From the NCBI GenBank assembly GCA_025054615.1, contig JANWZO010000003.1, forward strand, positions 107,627-171,626: 64,000 bases of DNA, read 5' to 3'. The translations under genes and the position numbers were made by a program. This document shows positions 26,144 through 37,451 of this stretch, piece by piece; positions within the stretch are counted from its first letter, which is position 1; every line of letters begins with the position of its first letter. The notes beneath the pieces are model-generated. The model made no database searches. It worked only from the letters and a program-made list of their open reading frames with translations, and was not told where the DNA came from. This stretch comes from Kiritimatiellia bacterium. GTDB lineage: Bacteria; Verrucomicrobiota; Kiritimatiellia; CAIVKH01.

Positions 26144-26733
26144 CGGTAGTAGGGGTTCGTGCCCGCGGCATGGTCCGTCACGTCGATCACATGTCGGACG
26201 TGCGGCGCGACGCGCCGGATGGCATTTTCAACGCCGAATTTCATCGTCGCCTTCGAGGCCGCGCAGCCCTGGCATCCCCCGCCCATTTCGACGTGCACGT
26301 CGCGCCCTTCGACCTTGACCAACCGGACAAAGCCGCCGTGCATCGCGAGCGCCGGATTGATGTGTTCCTCGAACAGCTCCGCTACGGCCGGTTCGATGTC
26401 CTCCGGAGGGAGGGCTTTCAGCCGATCGATCACACTCTCCGCAATGAGGGGCTGGCCCGACGCATACGCTGCGCGAATCGCTGCGCCGATCTCGCCGGCC
26501 ATCTGCGGCCACGGCGTCATCACGTTCTTGGTCACGCTGATGGTCGGCCCCGAAATGACCACGCGCACCACACCATCCACCGCGAAAAGCCGCTCCGCGA
26601 GCTCCGAGCCGGCCGCCTCCTCCGGGGAGTTGAAGGAGACCGTCCAGTCCTCCACGATCGGATTCTCCACGTGGAAGAGGCAGACGGCCGGGTCGCTGGT
26701 CAGTTCGCCAGTGATCTTGATATGCGTGCTCAC
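26140..26733 (-). CDS. Nfu/NifU-type Fe-S scaffold protein
   Basis: This 197-residue protein has an N-terminal Nfu-N domain (about 5-90) and a C-terminal NifU domain (about 105-190) with CxxC (C154, C157 in GGGCQGCAAS), which holds a transient 4Fe-4S cluster for delivery to apoproteins in the cytosol. The linker runs PPEDIEPAVAELFEEHINPAL. Related proteins are Nfu/NfuA and the C-terminal half of NifU; the order here is the Nfu order. The start overlaps the zinc-ribbon gene stop. No isc or suf genes are adjacent. Confidence 0.85.
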   Translation of the reverse strand: MSTHIKITGELTSDPAVCLFHVENPIVEDWTVSFNSPEEAAGSELAERLFAVDGVVRVVISGPTISVTKNVMTPWPQMAGEIGAAIRAAYASGQPLIAESVIDRLKALPPEDIEPAVAELFEEHINPALAMHGGFVRLVKVEGRDVHVEMGGGCQGCAASKATMKFGVENAIRRVAPHVRHVIDVTDHAAGTNPYYR

Positions 26734-27005
26734 GAGCCCACCTTACGCGCTTGCGGCTTCATTTCAAGACGCCGCCGTGCCGGCGGACGAACCGAAGATT
26801 CCGTCTTGCGCGGCGCCGAAAGTTGGGCGGAAAGCGGAGCTGCTCGCGCCTCGCGCTGGGCCAGAGAGGTCGAACACTGCCGGCAGCGAATGTCGTAAAT
26901 CTCTTTGCCGGGCAGCACGAGCAGGAGCCGCTCATAGACCGGCTGTGCCCTACGGCAGGCAGGGCAATACAGTTCAGAAGCGGTGAACGAATCGAACTGC
27001 CTCAT
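26730..27005 (-). CDS. small zinc-ribbon protein
   Basis: This 91-residue protein has two CxxC knuckles (CPAC near residue 14 and CRQC near 41), a likely zinc ribbon, with a basic and proline-rich C-terminal tail. It overlaps the Nfu start by 4 nt and lies 36 bp after the cation efflux gene, so it is likely co-expressed with both. Function is unknown; nucleic-acid or Fe-S client handling is possible. Confidence 0.6.
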   Translation of the reverse strand: MRQFDSFTASELYCPACRRAQPVYERLLLVLPGKEIYDIRCRQCSTSLAQREARAAPLSAQLSAPRKTESSVRPPARRRLEMKPQARKVGS

Positions 27006-27041
27006 CAGAATCGAAAAACTAGCACGGGGGGGCCCGCAGGT

Positions 27042-27973
27042 TCAATCCGCCTTCAGGCGTTCGCGGTGCACCCGCGCATGATCGTGCGCCGGTTCAAGAT
27101 GGGTGATAACCTGTGTTCCATCGCCGAGCCGCCGTTCAATGGCCTCCTCGATTTCCGTTGCTTGCGCGTGCGCTAGCCACAAAGGCGTATCGTCCGGAAG
27201 CATCAGGTGCAGCTCGACCCACAATGTCCGACCGGTGCGGCGGTGTTTCAGGTCGTGATACTGGGCGCCATAGCGGCCGAGCTCTTGCGCGAGCACGTCT
27301 CGAATCGCGTGATCATCTGCGGGGCTCGCCTCGTCCATCAGCCCCTTGAACGAGCGGCGGATCAAATGCGCGCCCGACCAGAGTATGTTGAGGGCCACGG
27401 CGATCGCGCAGATCGGGTCCAGCGCCTTCCAGCCGGTTAGCCAGGCGAGCCCAAGTCCTGCGATCACGCCCAGGCTCGTCCAGCTATCCGTCAGCACGTG
27501 CCGCCCGTTGGCCTCGACAATCAGTGAACCCGTCCTCTTGCCGCGCCACACCAGAAATCCGCCGAGCGCGCCGTTGATTGCAAAGGCCGCCGCAGTCAGC
27601 CAGAGGCCGGACGACAGGTTTTCGAGCTCAAAGCCTGTGATCCACTTGCGCGCCGCCTCGTAAACAATGTAGAGCGCCGCCACAATGATCATGGCCCCCT
27701 CGAAGCCGGCGGAAAAGAAGTCGATCTTGTCGTGGCCATACAGATGAGTCCGGTCGGCCGGCCGCGCGGAGTACCATAGGCTAAACAGGGCAAACCCGAC
27801 AGCGACGTTGTGGACGACGGATTCCGCCGCGTCCGAAAAGATCGCTGCGGAGCCGGTGATCGCATACGCGGCCGCCTTCATCGCGAGCATGCCGACGCCG
27901 ACCGCCAGCGACAGGCGGAGCACCCACAGCTCGGGAGCCGGGGTTGAACGGGGTTCGCTGGGATTTGGCGCGC

Positions 27974-27977
<4 letters not shown>
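27042..27977 (-). CDS. cation diffusion facilitator family transporter
   Basis: This 311-residue inner-membrane transporter of the CDF family exports divalent metals (Zn, Fe, Mn or Co) against protons. About six membrane helices are visible. The metal-site motifs are SDAAESVVHN in helix 2 and HVLTDSWTS in helix 5, followed by a cytoplasmic alpha-beta domain ending in a His-rich stretch (THLEPAHDHARVH). The helix-2 motif (D with later N) is compatible with several metals. Its start overlaps the mutS stop (ATGA). Confidence 0.9.
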
Positions 27978-30475
<2,498 letters not shown>

Positions 30476-30496
30476 GCGGCGAGTCAGGACGAGTGC

Positions 30497-30568
30497 GGTT
30501 TTTCCATGGCCTGTAAATTACAGAGCATGGAAGCCGCGGACAAAATTTTTACAAGCGATGGAAAAACC
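30497..30568 (+). repeat. 49-bp two-box repeat, copy 2, with an added inverted box
   Basis: The 49-bp core is 30518-30566: box TTACAGAGCATGGAA (then GCCGC) and a second box TTTTACAAGCGATGGAAA 31 bp on. Just before it an inverted box, TTTTTCCATGGCCTGTAAA, makes a long stem with the second box (about 19 of 21 pairs, 30497-30517 against 30546-30568). It fills the gap between the start of mutS and the stop of the upstream minus-strand gene. Confidence 0.75.
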
Positions 30569-30572
30569 GGGG

Positions 30573-31256
30573 TCAGGGCGTCTCCGGGCCGACCGTGAGG
30601 CGCGTGCACATTTCCATCAGGGCGGGTCGAAGGGTGTCGAACGCATTGCGCGGGGCGCTGGCGGAGATGTGCATGTGCCACGGGCCGGCGATGAAGTCGT
30701 ACGCCTCGACGGTGAAGGTGCGAAGGGGGACCACCCGGCGAAAGGCGGGGCGGCCAAGGAATTCGGTCTCTTCAAGGTTGGTTCGGATGCGCGCGCGGGC
30801 CTCGTTGGCGAGGATCGTCGCGCGCACCTCTTCGAGCGTGCCAGTTCCGATGGGCCGGGTTGAGACGCAGACCTCCATGCGGTGCGGGCCGCGCAAGGTC
30901 ACGTCGTAATCCCCCTCGTTCTGATAGGGGTAGGCGGCCCACGTGGGCGGCAGAGGCAGCGAAAAACGGCCCGCGAAGTCGACGTAACGGTTGGTCGCCG
31001 TCGCGATCTCCACGACGGCGTCGGATACGAGCGTGGACGATCCTTTGGGATCGAGCGCGCGCTCCGCACGGAGGCGAAGCGAGACGAGGTCGGCTGTCAA
31101 CCCGATCATCGCGAGGCCGGCAATTGCCATGAATGCGAGTCGGATCCAGGGCAGTCGGACCCGGCGGCGGGTGCGGCGCGGCGCCGGCGGGTGAACACGC
31201 CGCATGTCACGCGGGATGCGCACAAGGCGGGGTTTTGGGGTTGACGCGCTGTCCAT
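30573..31256 (-). CDS. hypothetical membrane-anchored protein
   Basis: This 227-residue protein has a basic N-terminus (about 38 residues rich in R and P), one membrane helix (about 39-60, [19 protein letters not shown]) and a periplasmic domain of about 165 residues, possibly beta-rich, related to no family I recognise. ATG 31256 is the only good start; it faces the rplU promoter. Its stop is followed immediately by the dispersed repeat and then mutS. Confidence 0.65.
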   Translation of the reverse strand: MDSASTPKPRLVRIPRDMRRVHPPAPRRTRRRVRLPWIRLAFMAIAGLAMIGLTADLVSLRLRAERALDPKGSSTLVSDAVVEIATATNRYVDFAGRFSLPLPPTWAAYPYQNEGDYDVTLRGPHRMEVCVSTRPIGTGTLEEVRATILANEARARIRTNLEETEFLGRPAFRRVVPLRTFTVEAYDFIAGPWHMHISASAPRNAFDTLRPALMEMCTRLTVGPETP

Positions 31257-31270
31257 CTCTCTCGTAAAAG
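31241..31270 (+). promoter_or_regulatory. sigma-70-type promoter of rplU-rpmA
   Basis: TTGACG (31241-31246) and TAAAAG (31265-31270) are 18 bp apart. The start would fall near 31277, giving a short leader that contains the AGGG used for rplU. It overlaps the start of the divergent membrane protein gene. Confidence 0.6.
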
Positions 31271-31295
31271 TTTGCACTTTGTTCAGGGTATGTCC

Positions 31296-31613
31296 ATGGA
31301 TGCATATGCAGTCATTGAAACCGGCGGCAAGCAATATCGCGTGAAAGCGGGCGACGTGTTGGACGTCGAAAAGCTGGAGGCCGCGCCAGGTGAGAAGGTC
31401 ACGATCGACCGCGTTCTCGCTTTGAATACCGGCGCGGGGCTGTCGGTCGGGCGGCCTTTGGTCGCCGGGGCGTCGGTGGTCGCAACCGTGGTGGACCAGC
31501 ACCGCGGTGAGAAAGTTTACAATTTCAAAAAGAAACGCCGAAAAGGATATCATCGGAAGGTCGGGCATCGCCAAAGCCTGACCCGGCTGAAGGTAGAGTC
31601 GATCTCGAGCTGA
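31296..31613 (+). CDS. rplU: large ribosomal subunit protein bL21
   Basis: This 105-residue 23S rRNA-binding protein starts [20 protein letters not shown], the standard N-terminus, and has the basic [17 protein letters not shown] loop near the C-terminus. ATG 31296 has AGGG about 7 nt upstream; ATG 31290 would add two residues but leaves no spacing. rpmA follows by 13 bp, the near-universal L21-L27 order. Confidence 0.96.
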   Translation: MDAYAVIETGGKQYRVKAGDVLDVEKLEAAPGEKVTIDRVLALNTGAGLSVGRPLVAGASVVATVVDQHRGEKVYNFKKKRRKGYHRKVGHRQSLTRLKVESISS

Positions 31614-31626
31614 AGGGAGGCGGGTT

Positions 31627-31881
31627 ATGGCGCATAAAAAAGGCCAGGGATCCACGCGCAATGGGCGCGACAGTGTCAGCAAGCGGCGCGGCCTAAAGGC
31701 GTTCGGCGGCGAGTTTGTGACCGCCGGGAGCATTATCGTCCGCCAAGTGGGAACGAAATATATTCCCGGGATGAACGTGGGGATGGGCCGCGATTTTACT
31801 CTGTTTGCGCTGCGGGATGGGACGGTCGAGTTTGACCGCGGCGGGCGGCGGGTGAACGTCCGGGCGGCCGCATCGGCCTGA
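31627..31881 (+). CDS. rpmA: large ribosomal subunit protein bL27
   Basis: This 84-residue protein sits near the peptidyl-transferase centre. The N-terminus [20 protein letters not shown] is typical and has no N-terminal extension of the kind cleaved in Firmicutes. Strong ribosome binding site AAGGGAGG is just upstream. It is followed by a strong terminator (31907) before obg. Confidence 0.96.
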   Translation: MAHKKGQGSTRNGRDSVSKRRGLKAFGGEFVTAGSIIVRQVGTKYIPGMNVGMGRDFTLFALRDGTVEFDRGGRRVNVRAAASA

Positions 31882-31906
31882 CGGGTCGGTCGACAAGTTA
31901 CAGATG

Positions 31907-31941
31907 GCGCGTCCGGCGGTCACGTCGGACGCGCTTTTTTT
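31907..31941 (+). terminator. Rho-independent terminator between rpmA and obg
   Basis: A perfect 9-bp stem, GCGCGTCCG with CGGACGCGC, has a 10-nt loop and is followed at once by seven T residues. It should stop most rplU-rpmA transcripts before obg, setting a lower obg level. Confidence 0.9.
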
Positions 31942-31966
31942 AGGCCGCCAGGGTTTTTGGGGGTCC

Positions 31967-33061
31967 ATGAAAGGGATCGCGTTCAAAGATCGCGTGGTGA
32001 TTCAGGTGTTCGCCGGTAATGGCGGCGACGGCTGCGCGTCCTTCCGGCGTGAGAAATATGTTCCGCTCGGCGGCCCGGATGGGGGAGACGGCGGCCGGGG
32101 CGGTAGCGTGTTTATCCGTGCGAGCAAGGATGTGGACTCGCTCGTGAGCCTTTACTACCAGCCGATCCAGCGCGCGCAGCATGGCGGGCGGGGCAGGGGC
32201 GCTCAGCGCACGGGCGAGGATGGCGAGGACCTGATCCTGCCGGTGCCCTGCGGAACGCAGGCGTGGCATGTGCCCTCGATTCCGCCCGGCGCCCCCGTCC
32301 CCGAGATGGAGGATGAGGAGCGGCATCCGCGGGAGTCGGTTTTCCAGGCTGAGCGCGTGCCGATCGGCGAGGTGGTATCCGACGGCGATACGCTGCTGTT
32401 GGCCCGGGGAGGGCGGGGCGGCAAGGGGAATGTTCATTTCAAGTCGCCAACGAACCGCGCGCCAACCGAATTCACACGAGGGACGCCTGGCGAGGCCCGG
32501 ACGATTATTCTTGAGCTCAAAACAGTGGCCGATGTCGGGCTCGTAGGATATCCGAATGCGGGCAAATCGACCCTATTGGCGGCGCTGACAGCGGCCCATC
32601 CGAAAATTGCGCCGTACCCGTTCACGACACTCAACCCGCTAATCGGGACGCTCCAGTTCGAGGACTACACCTCGCTCCGCATTGCCGATATCCCAGGGCT
32701 CATCGACGGCGCGCATGCGGGCGTCGGCCTCGGCCACGATTTTTTGAGGCACATCGAGCGGTCACGTTTTCTCGTTTATGTCATCGACATGGCGGGCATC
32801 GACGGCCGGGACCCCGCGGACGATTTCGCGCACCTGCGCGAGGAGCTGCGTCTCTATTCTGAGGATCTTGTGCAGCGCCCGTACGTTGTGGTGGCGAACA
32901 AGATGGACGTGCCGGTGGCAGCGAGGAATCTGGAGGCGTTCCGGCGGAAGACCAATCTCGACCCGCTTCCGATTTCCGCTCAAACGGGCGAGGGGCTCGG
33001 CGCGCTGCGGGAGCTGTTACACGATTGGCGGCGTGGCCGGCGCACGTTCGTGGCGCTCTAG
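31967..33061 (+). CDS. obg: GTPase Obg/CgtA
   Basis: This 364-residue ribosome-assembly and stress GTPase has an N-terminal glycine-rich Obg fold (VFAGNGGDGCASFRREK, then GGDGGRGGSV) and a GTPase domain with VGYPNAGKST (G1), ADIPGL (G3) and NKMD (G4). An extra segment of about 30 residues (HVPSIPPGAPVPEMED...) is inserted in the Obg fold between GTQAW and the ERVPIGEV strand. The C-terminal OCT domain is absent or reduced. ATG 31967 was chosen since the upstream frame crosses the terminator. Confidence 0.95.
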   Translation: MKGIAFKDRVVIQVFAGNGGDGCASFRREKYVPLGGPDGGDGGRGGSVFIRASKDVDSLVSLYYQPIQRAQHGGRGRGAQRTGEDGEDLILPVPCGTQAWHVPSIPPGAPVPEMEDEERHPRESVFQAERVPIGEVVSDGDTLLLARGGRGGKGNVHFKSPTNRAPTEFTRGTPGEARTIILELKTVADVGLVGYPNAGKSTLLAALTAAHPKIAPYPFTTLNPLIGTLQFEDYTSLRIADIPGLIDGAHAGVGLGHDFLRHIERSRFLVYVIDMAGIDGRDPADDFAHLREELRLYSEDLVQRPYVVVANKMDVPVAARNLEAFRRKTNLDPLPISAQTGEGLGALRELLHDWRRGRRTFVAL

Positions 33062-33090
33062 CGTCGAAACCGCTGCGCTTGCCGGCAGGG

Positions 33091-34650
33091 TCAGTGATCC
33101 ACCCAAACGCCGGCGGCGAGGAGCGAGGGAATCTGATTGGTCAACGCCTCACTGGAGAGCGGGTTGCCCGTAACGTTGACGTACGAACCGCTAGGCAAGC
33201 CTCCCTGCGCGAGGCAGGCCAAAAGCGGCGAAAGGTCGGAGATCGCGTTGTTGTCGGCAACGAGATTCGTGAGCGAAACTGCGTCTTGCAAGCCGTCGAG
33301 TCTGGACACGCCCGCGCCGGAAACGCTGAGCGAGCGGACCGTTTCCACATCCAGGTCATAAAGAACGTTGGACGCCCCCCATTTGAAGGGCACGGAAGCT
33401 AACAGCGCCGAGCGAAGTGCCGGATCCGGCACGATGGATGGCTCCAGTCTGCGGAGCCGAAAGATTTGAGATGCCGGCTCTTGATCCGAGATTTGGAAGT
33501 CCACCCGCCGGCCGGGGGCGGCGGTAGAGACTGGAGCGAAAGGCGCGCCGGGGAACGGGGCGGCTTCCACAACATGCCATGTGGAGGGCCAGGCGGTTCC
33601 TGCAACCGAATTTGTCACGGTACCCGTGGGGCCGAGCCATTCGATGGTCACCATGTTGTTAGAGATCGATCCGAGCGTGATCGCCGAATTCATTCGCAAG
33701 CCGATGACCCCTCGGGGATAGAGATATGTCCCCCAAGGTACAAAGGCTTGGTTCGTCCAGGTCCAGATCTGAAAGTCGTTGGGATTGGCCGACCAGCCTG
33801 TGCGCACGCGAACGCGGCGAACCCCACCGGCGGTGATCTCGTAGCCGACGATGAGAAAGGCGTGGATGTCCGGGTTGTACCCCGAGCTATCGGCATAAGC
33901 TTGCTCCTGCAAGTGGAGCAGGATCGGGCGTCCAGCATCGATTTCCCGGCGCACGTGATCGAAGGTAAAGCCTGTGCCCGGTGGCGTGTGATGCCAGATG
34001 TCAACCAACTGGGAGAAAACGTCTGCATCATATCCCCGCCATGCGGCGAAGGCGCGCAGTCCGGACTGGATGTCCCGGATAGCATTGCCCTGCCCGTCAA
34101 CGGGCTGAAAATTCACGCGGAGTGCGCCACTGGTGTCGAAAAAATTGAAAGCCCACGCGTCTTTGTTTCCTCGGCACTCGCCATTGAGGTTTGTCCACTT
34201 GTCCTGGCTCATTCCGATGAAATCGCCGATGCAGTCGGGCTCGTGCTCGACGCCGCGCGAGAGCCAGGGATCTGGAGCGGTGCTCTGGTAGCCCACGTAG
34301 TAGTCGTCCACGTGCCCGTAGTGGTTGGACGGGCGCCCGTCCAGACCCGCTTTGGAAGCCCACAGCGCCACAATACCGCTGTTCGTCCCCGAGGACACGA
34401 GAGGTGCCACTCCACCCGCAGTCGGTCCCGTGTAGATGTTTGAGTAGCCGTTGCGGTCCCAGTAGGCGAACAGCATGCCGGATCCTCCGCCGTAGCAGCC
34501 GTAGTGCCAGTCATAGGCGGGGGTATCCTGAATCCAAACGTTGGCCGGCGGATCAGATGCGCGGCCAACCGGGGCACTCATGGCCGCAACAAGGGTTATC
34601 CATGCGGCAAGACGGACTTGTTGAAGACTTTGCACAATGTAAATATACAC
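33091..34650 (-). CDS. exported C39-like cysteine protease with C-terminal leucine-rich repeats
   Basis: This 519-residue secreted protein has a signal peptide (residues 1 to about 31, ending GRAS). The N-terminal half looks like a C39-like papain-fold peptidase: DTPAYDWHYGCYGGGSG with candidate nucleophile C52, and HAFLIVGYE with H263, then NPNDFQIW. The C-terminal 95 residues look like internalin-type leucine-rich repeats (VRSLSVSGAGVSRLDGLQDA..., LVADNNAISDLSPL). The middle is beta-rich. Likely an exported or cell-surface protease; substrate unknown. It is divergent from galK. Confidence 0.72.
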   Translation of the reverse strand: MYIYIVQSLQQVRLAAWITLVAAMSAPVGRASDPPANVWIQDTPAYDWHYGCYGGGSGMLFAYWDRNGYSNIYTGPTAGGVAPLVSSGTNSGIVALWASKAGLDGRPSNHYGHVDDYYVGYQSTAPDPWLSRGVEHEPDCIGDFIGMSQDKWTNLNGECRGNKDAWAFNFFDTSGALRVNFQPVDGQGNAIRDIQSGLRAFAAWRGYDADVFSQLVDIWHHTPPGTGFTFDHVRREIDAGRPILLHLQEQAYADSSGYNPDIHAFLIVGYEITAGGVRRVRVRTGWSANPNDFQIWTWTNQAFVPWGTYLYPRGVIGLRMNSAITLGSISNNMVTIEWLGPTGTVTNSVAGTAWPSTWHVVEAAPFPGAPFAPVSTAAPGRRVDFQISDQEPASQIFRLRRLEPSIVPDPALRSALLASVPFKWGASNVLYDLDVETVRSLSVSGAGVSRLDGLQDAVSLTNLVADNNAISDLSPLLACLAQGGLPSGSYVNVTGNPLSSEALTNQIPSLLAAGVWVDH

Positions 34651-34752
34651 CGTGGATGCCGACGTCGAAAACGCGGCCGGAGTGAGAGGCGAGGATGTTG
34701 CGGCGTGCGCAGAGGTCGTCAGGCCGCCTCCACTTATCGACCAATCTCAACG

Positions 34753-35892
34753 ATGAGTGATATTCGGTCACGGGTCCTGAATGAATTTGCTGCCCGGTGC
34801 GGCGGCGCCCCCGACGCGCTGGTCCGCGCGCCGGGGCGAGTCAACCTGATCGGCGAACATACGGATTACAACGAAGGGTTCGTGATGCCGATCGCGATCG
34901 AACGCGCGACATGGATCGCCCTTCGCGCCCGGTCGGACACGATGGTGATCCTCCATTCGCTGGACCATCAGGCCACGCTGCAGTTTGACGCGGACCGACC
35001 GGAACACGGCGGCGAGGCGTGGACCGAGTATCCGAAGGGCGTCGCCAACGCATTGCGGGAAGAAGGATTCGTCCTTCGAGGATTTGAGGGGGTGACGGCC
35101 TGTGACGTGCCGATGGGCGCGGGTCTTTCTTCTTCGGCCTCATATGAGCTGGCGGTCGCGCGAGCGTTCCAGGTGGTCTCGGGTTGGGCGTGGGACCCGA
35201 TTCGGATGGCTCTGTTGGCGCAGCGCGCGGAAAACCGGTGGGTCGGTGTCCAATGCGGGATCATGGACCAGTTGATTTCGGCTATTGGTAAACGCGGACA
35301 CGCTCTGCTGATCGATTGCCGGGACCTGTCTCATCGGGCCGCGCCGCTGCCCGAGGGTTGCGCGGTTGTGATCATGGATACGATGACGCGGCGCGGTCTC
35401 GTGGATTCGGCGTACAACGAGCGGCGCGCGCAGTGTCAGGCGGCGGCCCGCCAACTCGGCGTACGGGCGTTACGCGACGTCACGGAGGCGGAATGGGCAG
35501 CCCGCGCCCACGAGCTCGAGGAGACCGTTCGGAAGCGCGCTCGACATGTGGTCACGGAGAACGCGAGGACGCTCGCAGCCGCCGAGGCCATGTCGGCTGG
35601 CGACGGCCGCCGGCTGGGCCGGCTGATGAATGAAAGCCATGACAGTCTGCGCGATGATTTTCAGGTCACCAACGACGCGTTGAATCTGATCGTGGATCTC
35701 GCCCGCGCTCACCCTGCCTGTCTTGGCGCCCGGATGACCGGCGCGGGATTCGGTGGCTGCGCAGTGGCGCTGGTTTCCGAATCGGGCGTTGACGATTTCT
35801 GTGCCCGGCTCCGGGCGGAATATTCGGCCCGGACGGGGAAATCGCCCAGTTTATATGTGACTCGGGGAGCTGACGGCGCCGCCACGGATTGA
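34753..35892 (+). CDS. galK: galactokinase
   Basis: This 379-residue GHMP-family kinase phosphorylates alpha-D-galactose at C1 (Leloir pathway). It has the galactokinase signature APGRVNLIGEHTDYNEGFVMP, the ATP loop MGAGLSSSAS and the C-terminal TGAGFGGCAVAL. Length and start are normal; the Leloir partners galT, galE and galM are not adjacent, so the gene is an orphan here. ATG 34753 has no clear ribosome binding site, with weak purine content upstream. Confidence 0.94.
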   Translation: MSDIRSRVLNEFAARCGGAPDALVRAPGRVNLIGEHTDYNEGFVMPIAIERATWIALRARSDTMVILHSLDHQATLQFDADRPEHGGEAWTEYPKGVANALREEGFVLRGFEGVTACDVPMGAGLSSSASYELAVARAFQVVSGWAWDPIRMALLAQRAENRWVGVQCGIMDQLISAIGKRGHALLIDCRDLSHRAAPLPEGCAVVIMDTMTRRGLVDSAYNERRAQCQAAARQLGVRALRDVTEAEWAARAHELEETVRKRARHVVTENARTLAAAEAMSAGDGRRLGRLMNESHDSLRDDFQVTNDALNLIVDLARAHPACLGARMTGAGFGGCAVALVSESGVDDFCARLRAEYSARTGKSPSLYVTRGADGAATD

Positions 35893-35940
35893 TGCGACAC
35901 CGCACGGGCATGGGTCGTTCCTCTGTGGTAAATTGAATTC

Positions 35941-36216
35941 GTGGCTATCACTCTCAAGCGCATCGGAGATTCCGGGCCGGTTTCGCCGGGGAAGGAAATC
36001 ATCTGGCTTTCCTGTTGCGAGCAGTGCCTTTTTTGGGAGCGCAGTGCGTACATCGTAACTGGCTCGTGCCGGCGATACCCCTACCCGCGAATGCATGCGT
36101 GGCAGCGCTGCGAGTATTGGACCAATCGCCATGATGTGCGCTGTTTTCATCGCCAGCCCGATGTCGGGCCTGAAGCTGGTAGCGACGGCCGACGTCGCGC
36201 TCGCATCCGATCGTAA
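35941..36216 (+). CDS. small cysteine-rich protein (probable metal binder)
   Basis: This 91-residue protein starts with GTG. Six cysteines lie in the first 70 residues (SCCEQC, then GSCRRYPYP, CEYW and RCF), with an aromatic spacing CxxCxxW...GxCRRYP...C that looks like a small zinc or iron site. A TAAATT -10 (35929-35934) ends 6 nt before GTG, consistent with a leaderless transcript. Function is unknown; the C-terminal third (GSDGRRRARIRS) is basic. It might be overcalled, but the cysteine pattern is not random. Confidence 0.5.
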   Translation: MAITLKRIGDSGPVSPGKEIIWLSCCEQCLFWERSAYIVTGSCRRYPYPRMHAWQRCEYWTNRHDVRCFHRQPDVGPEAGSDGRRRARIRS

Positions 36217-36297
36217 TGGAACTGCGAGCGGACGGCCGGAAAATTCGTGGCCGATTTGGCGCTTGCGCCCCGTTTGCGCGCTCGCATGATTCGGCGC

Positions 36298-36651
36298 ATG
36301 AACTGGCTCGGCTACGCGATAATCGGATTGGCGGCGGGGGTGGCTGGCGGGGCGTTTGGAGTGGGAGGCGGGGTTTTGATTGTTCCTGCGTTGATTCTCT
36401 GGTTCAAGGTTCCCTACCCGGTGGCCGTGGGCACATCGCTCGCGCTGATCATTCCGATCTCGCTGGCTGGCGCGGCGGCGCACGGCCGGTTCGGAAATTT
36501 GGATTGGCGGATTTTCACGATCGCGTCGATTGCCGGGATGCTCGGGGCTATCGCCGGCGCGGTTCTGGTGCAGAAAGTCCCTGAGCTTTATGCGCGGCGC
36601 GCATTTGCGGTCTTCCTGGTGTATGCGGCGTGGCGGCTTTGGGTGAGATGA
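36298..36651 (+). CDS. half-size TauE/SafE (TSUP) family membrane protein
   Basis: This 117-residue protein equals one of the two repeats of TSUP anion permeases, which are normally about 250 residues. It has the diagnostic glycine-rich GGAFGVGGGVLIVPALIL and VAVGTSLALIIPISLAGA. Four membrane helices are visible. It could act as a homodimer; half-size members occur. ATG 36298 is chosen because the helix starts there; ATG 36286 is possible. Its stop overlaps the TatD start (ATGA). Substrate (sulfite, taurine-type sulfonates or other anions) is unknown. Confidence 0.8.
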   Translation: MNWLGYAIIGLAAGVAGGAFGVGGGVLIVPALILWFKVPYPVAVGTSLALIIPISLAGAAAHGRFGNLDWRIFTIASIAGMLGAIAGAVLVQKVPELYARRAFAVFLVYAAWRLWVR

Positions 36652-37451
36652 TCCGGCTAGTCGACGCGCACAACCATCTGCAAGACGAACGCTTCGGGGG
36701 GCGACAGGTCGAGATCATCGCCGCGGCGCGGACGGTCGGCATCACGCGGATGGTGGTAAACGGTTCCACGTGCAGCGATTGGGCGGATGTCGCGGCTCTT
36801 GCGCGTCAGTTTCCGGATTTAATTATTCCTAGCTTCGGCGTGCATCCATGGTACGTCCATGAGCAGCCGACAGATTGGGAAGAATCTCTGCGCGATTACT
36901 TAGAGGATTTCCCTCAAGCAGGCGTTGGGGAGGTGGGACTGGATCGCTGGAAATCCGACCTGCCGTGGGAGGGACAGGTCGACGCGTTTCGCCGACAGCT
37001 TCGACTCGCCCGCGAGCTGAAGCGACCTGTGAGCATTCATTGTTTGCGCGCTTGGGGTGCGCTGGTCGACGTTTTGGAATCGGAGCCGTTACCCGAGAGA
37101 GGGCTTTTGATGCACAGCTACGGTGGATCCGCTGAGATGGTCTCGATCCTCATCCCGTATGGCGCCCGTTTTTCGTTGCCGGGCTATTTCCTGCGGCCTG
37201 ACAAGGAAAACAAGTTGGCGACGTTTCGCCGCGTGCCGTCAGACCGACTTCTGATTGAAACCGATGCGCCGGATCAGCTTCCGCCGGCGGATTTGGTTGA
37301 ATACCCCATAGTCGGTCCGGATGGGCAGCCGATCAACCACCCAGCGAATTTGCGGGCGATCTATCGCCGGGCCGCCGAGGCGCTGGATCGACCTTTCGAG
37401 GAATTCGTGAGTCAGGTGGAAGCCAACTTCGCAGAATGGTTCGGGGCCTGA
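36648..37451 (+). CDS. TatD family metal-dependent hydrolase
   Basis: This 267-residue TIM-barrel hydrolase has DAHNHLQDERF (metal-binding HxH), GEVGLDRWKSD (metal Glu), HCLRAWGAL, HSYGG (metal His) and ETDAPDQ near the C-terminus (metal Asp). TatD-type enzymes act as 3'-5' exonucleases or D-aminoacyl-tRNA deacylases; the precise substrate is open. ATG 36648 overlaps the preceding stop. Its 3' end overlaps the convergent TcdA gene by 40 bp. Confidence 0.88.
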   Translation: MIRLVDAHNHLQDERFGGRQVEIIAAARTVGITRMVVNGSTCSDWADVAALARQFPDLIIPSFGVHPWYVHEQPTDWEESLRDYLEDFPQAGVGEVGLDRWKSDLPWEGQVDAFRRQLRLARELKRPVSIHCLRAWGALVDVLESEPLPERGLLMHSYGGSAEMVSILIPYGARFSLPGYFLRPDKENKLATFRRVPSDRLLIETDAPDQLPPADLVEYPIVGPDGQPINHPANLRAIYRRAAEALDRPFEEFVSQVEANFAEWFGA

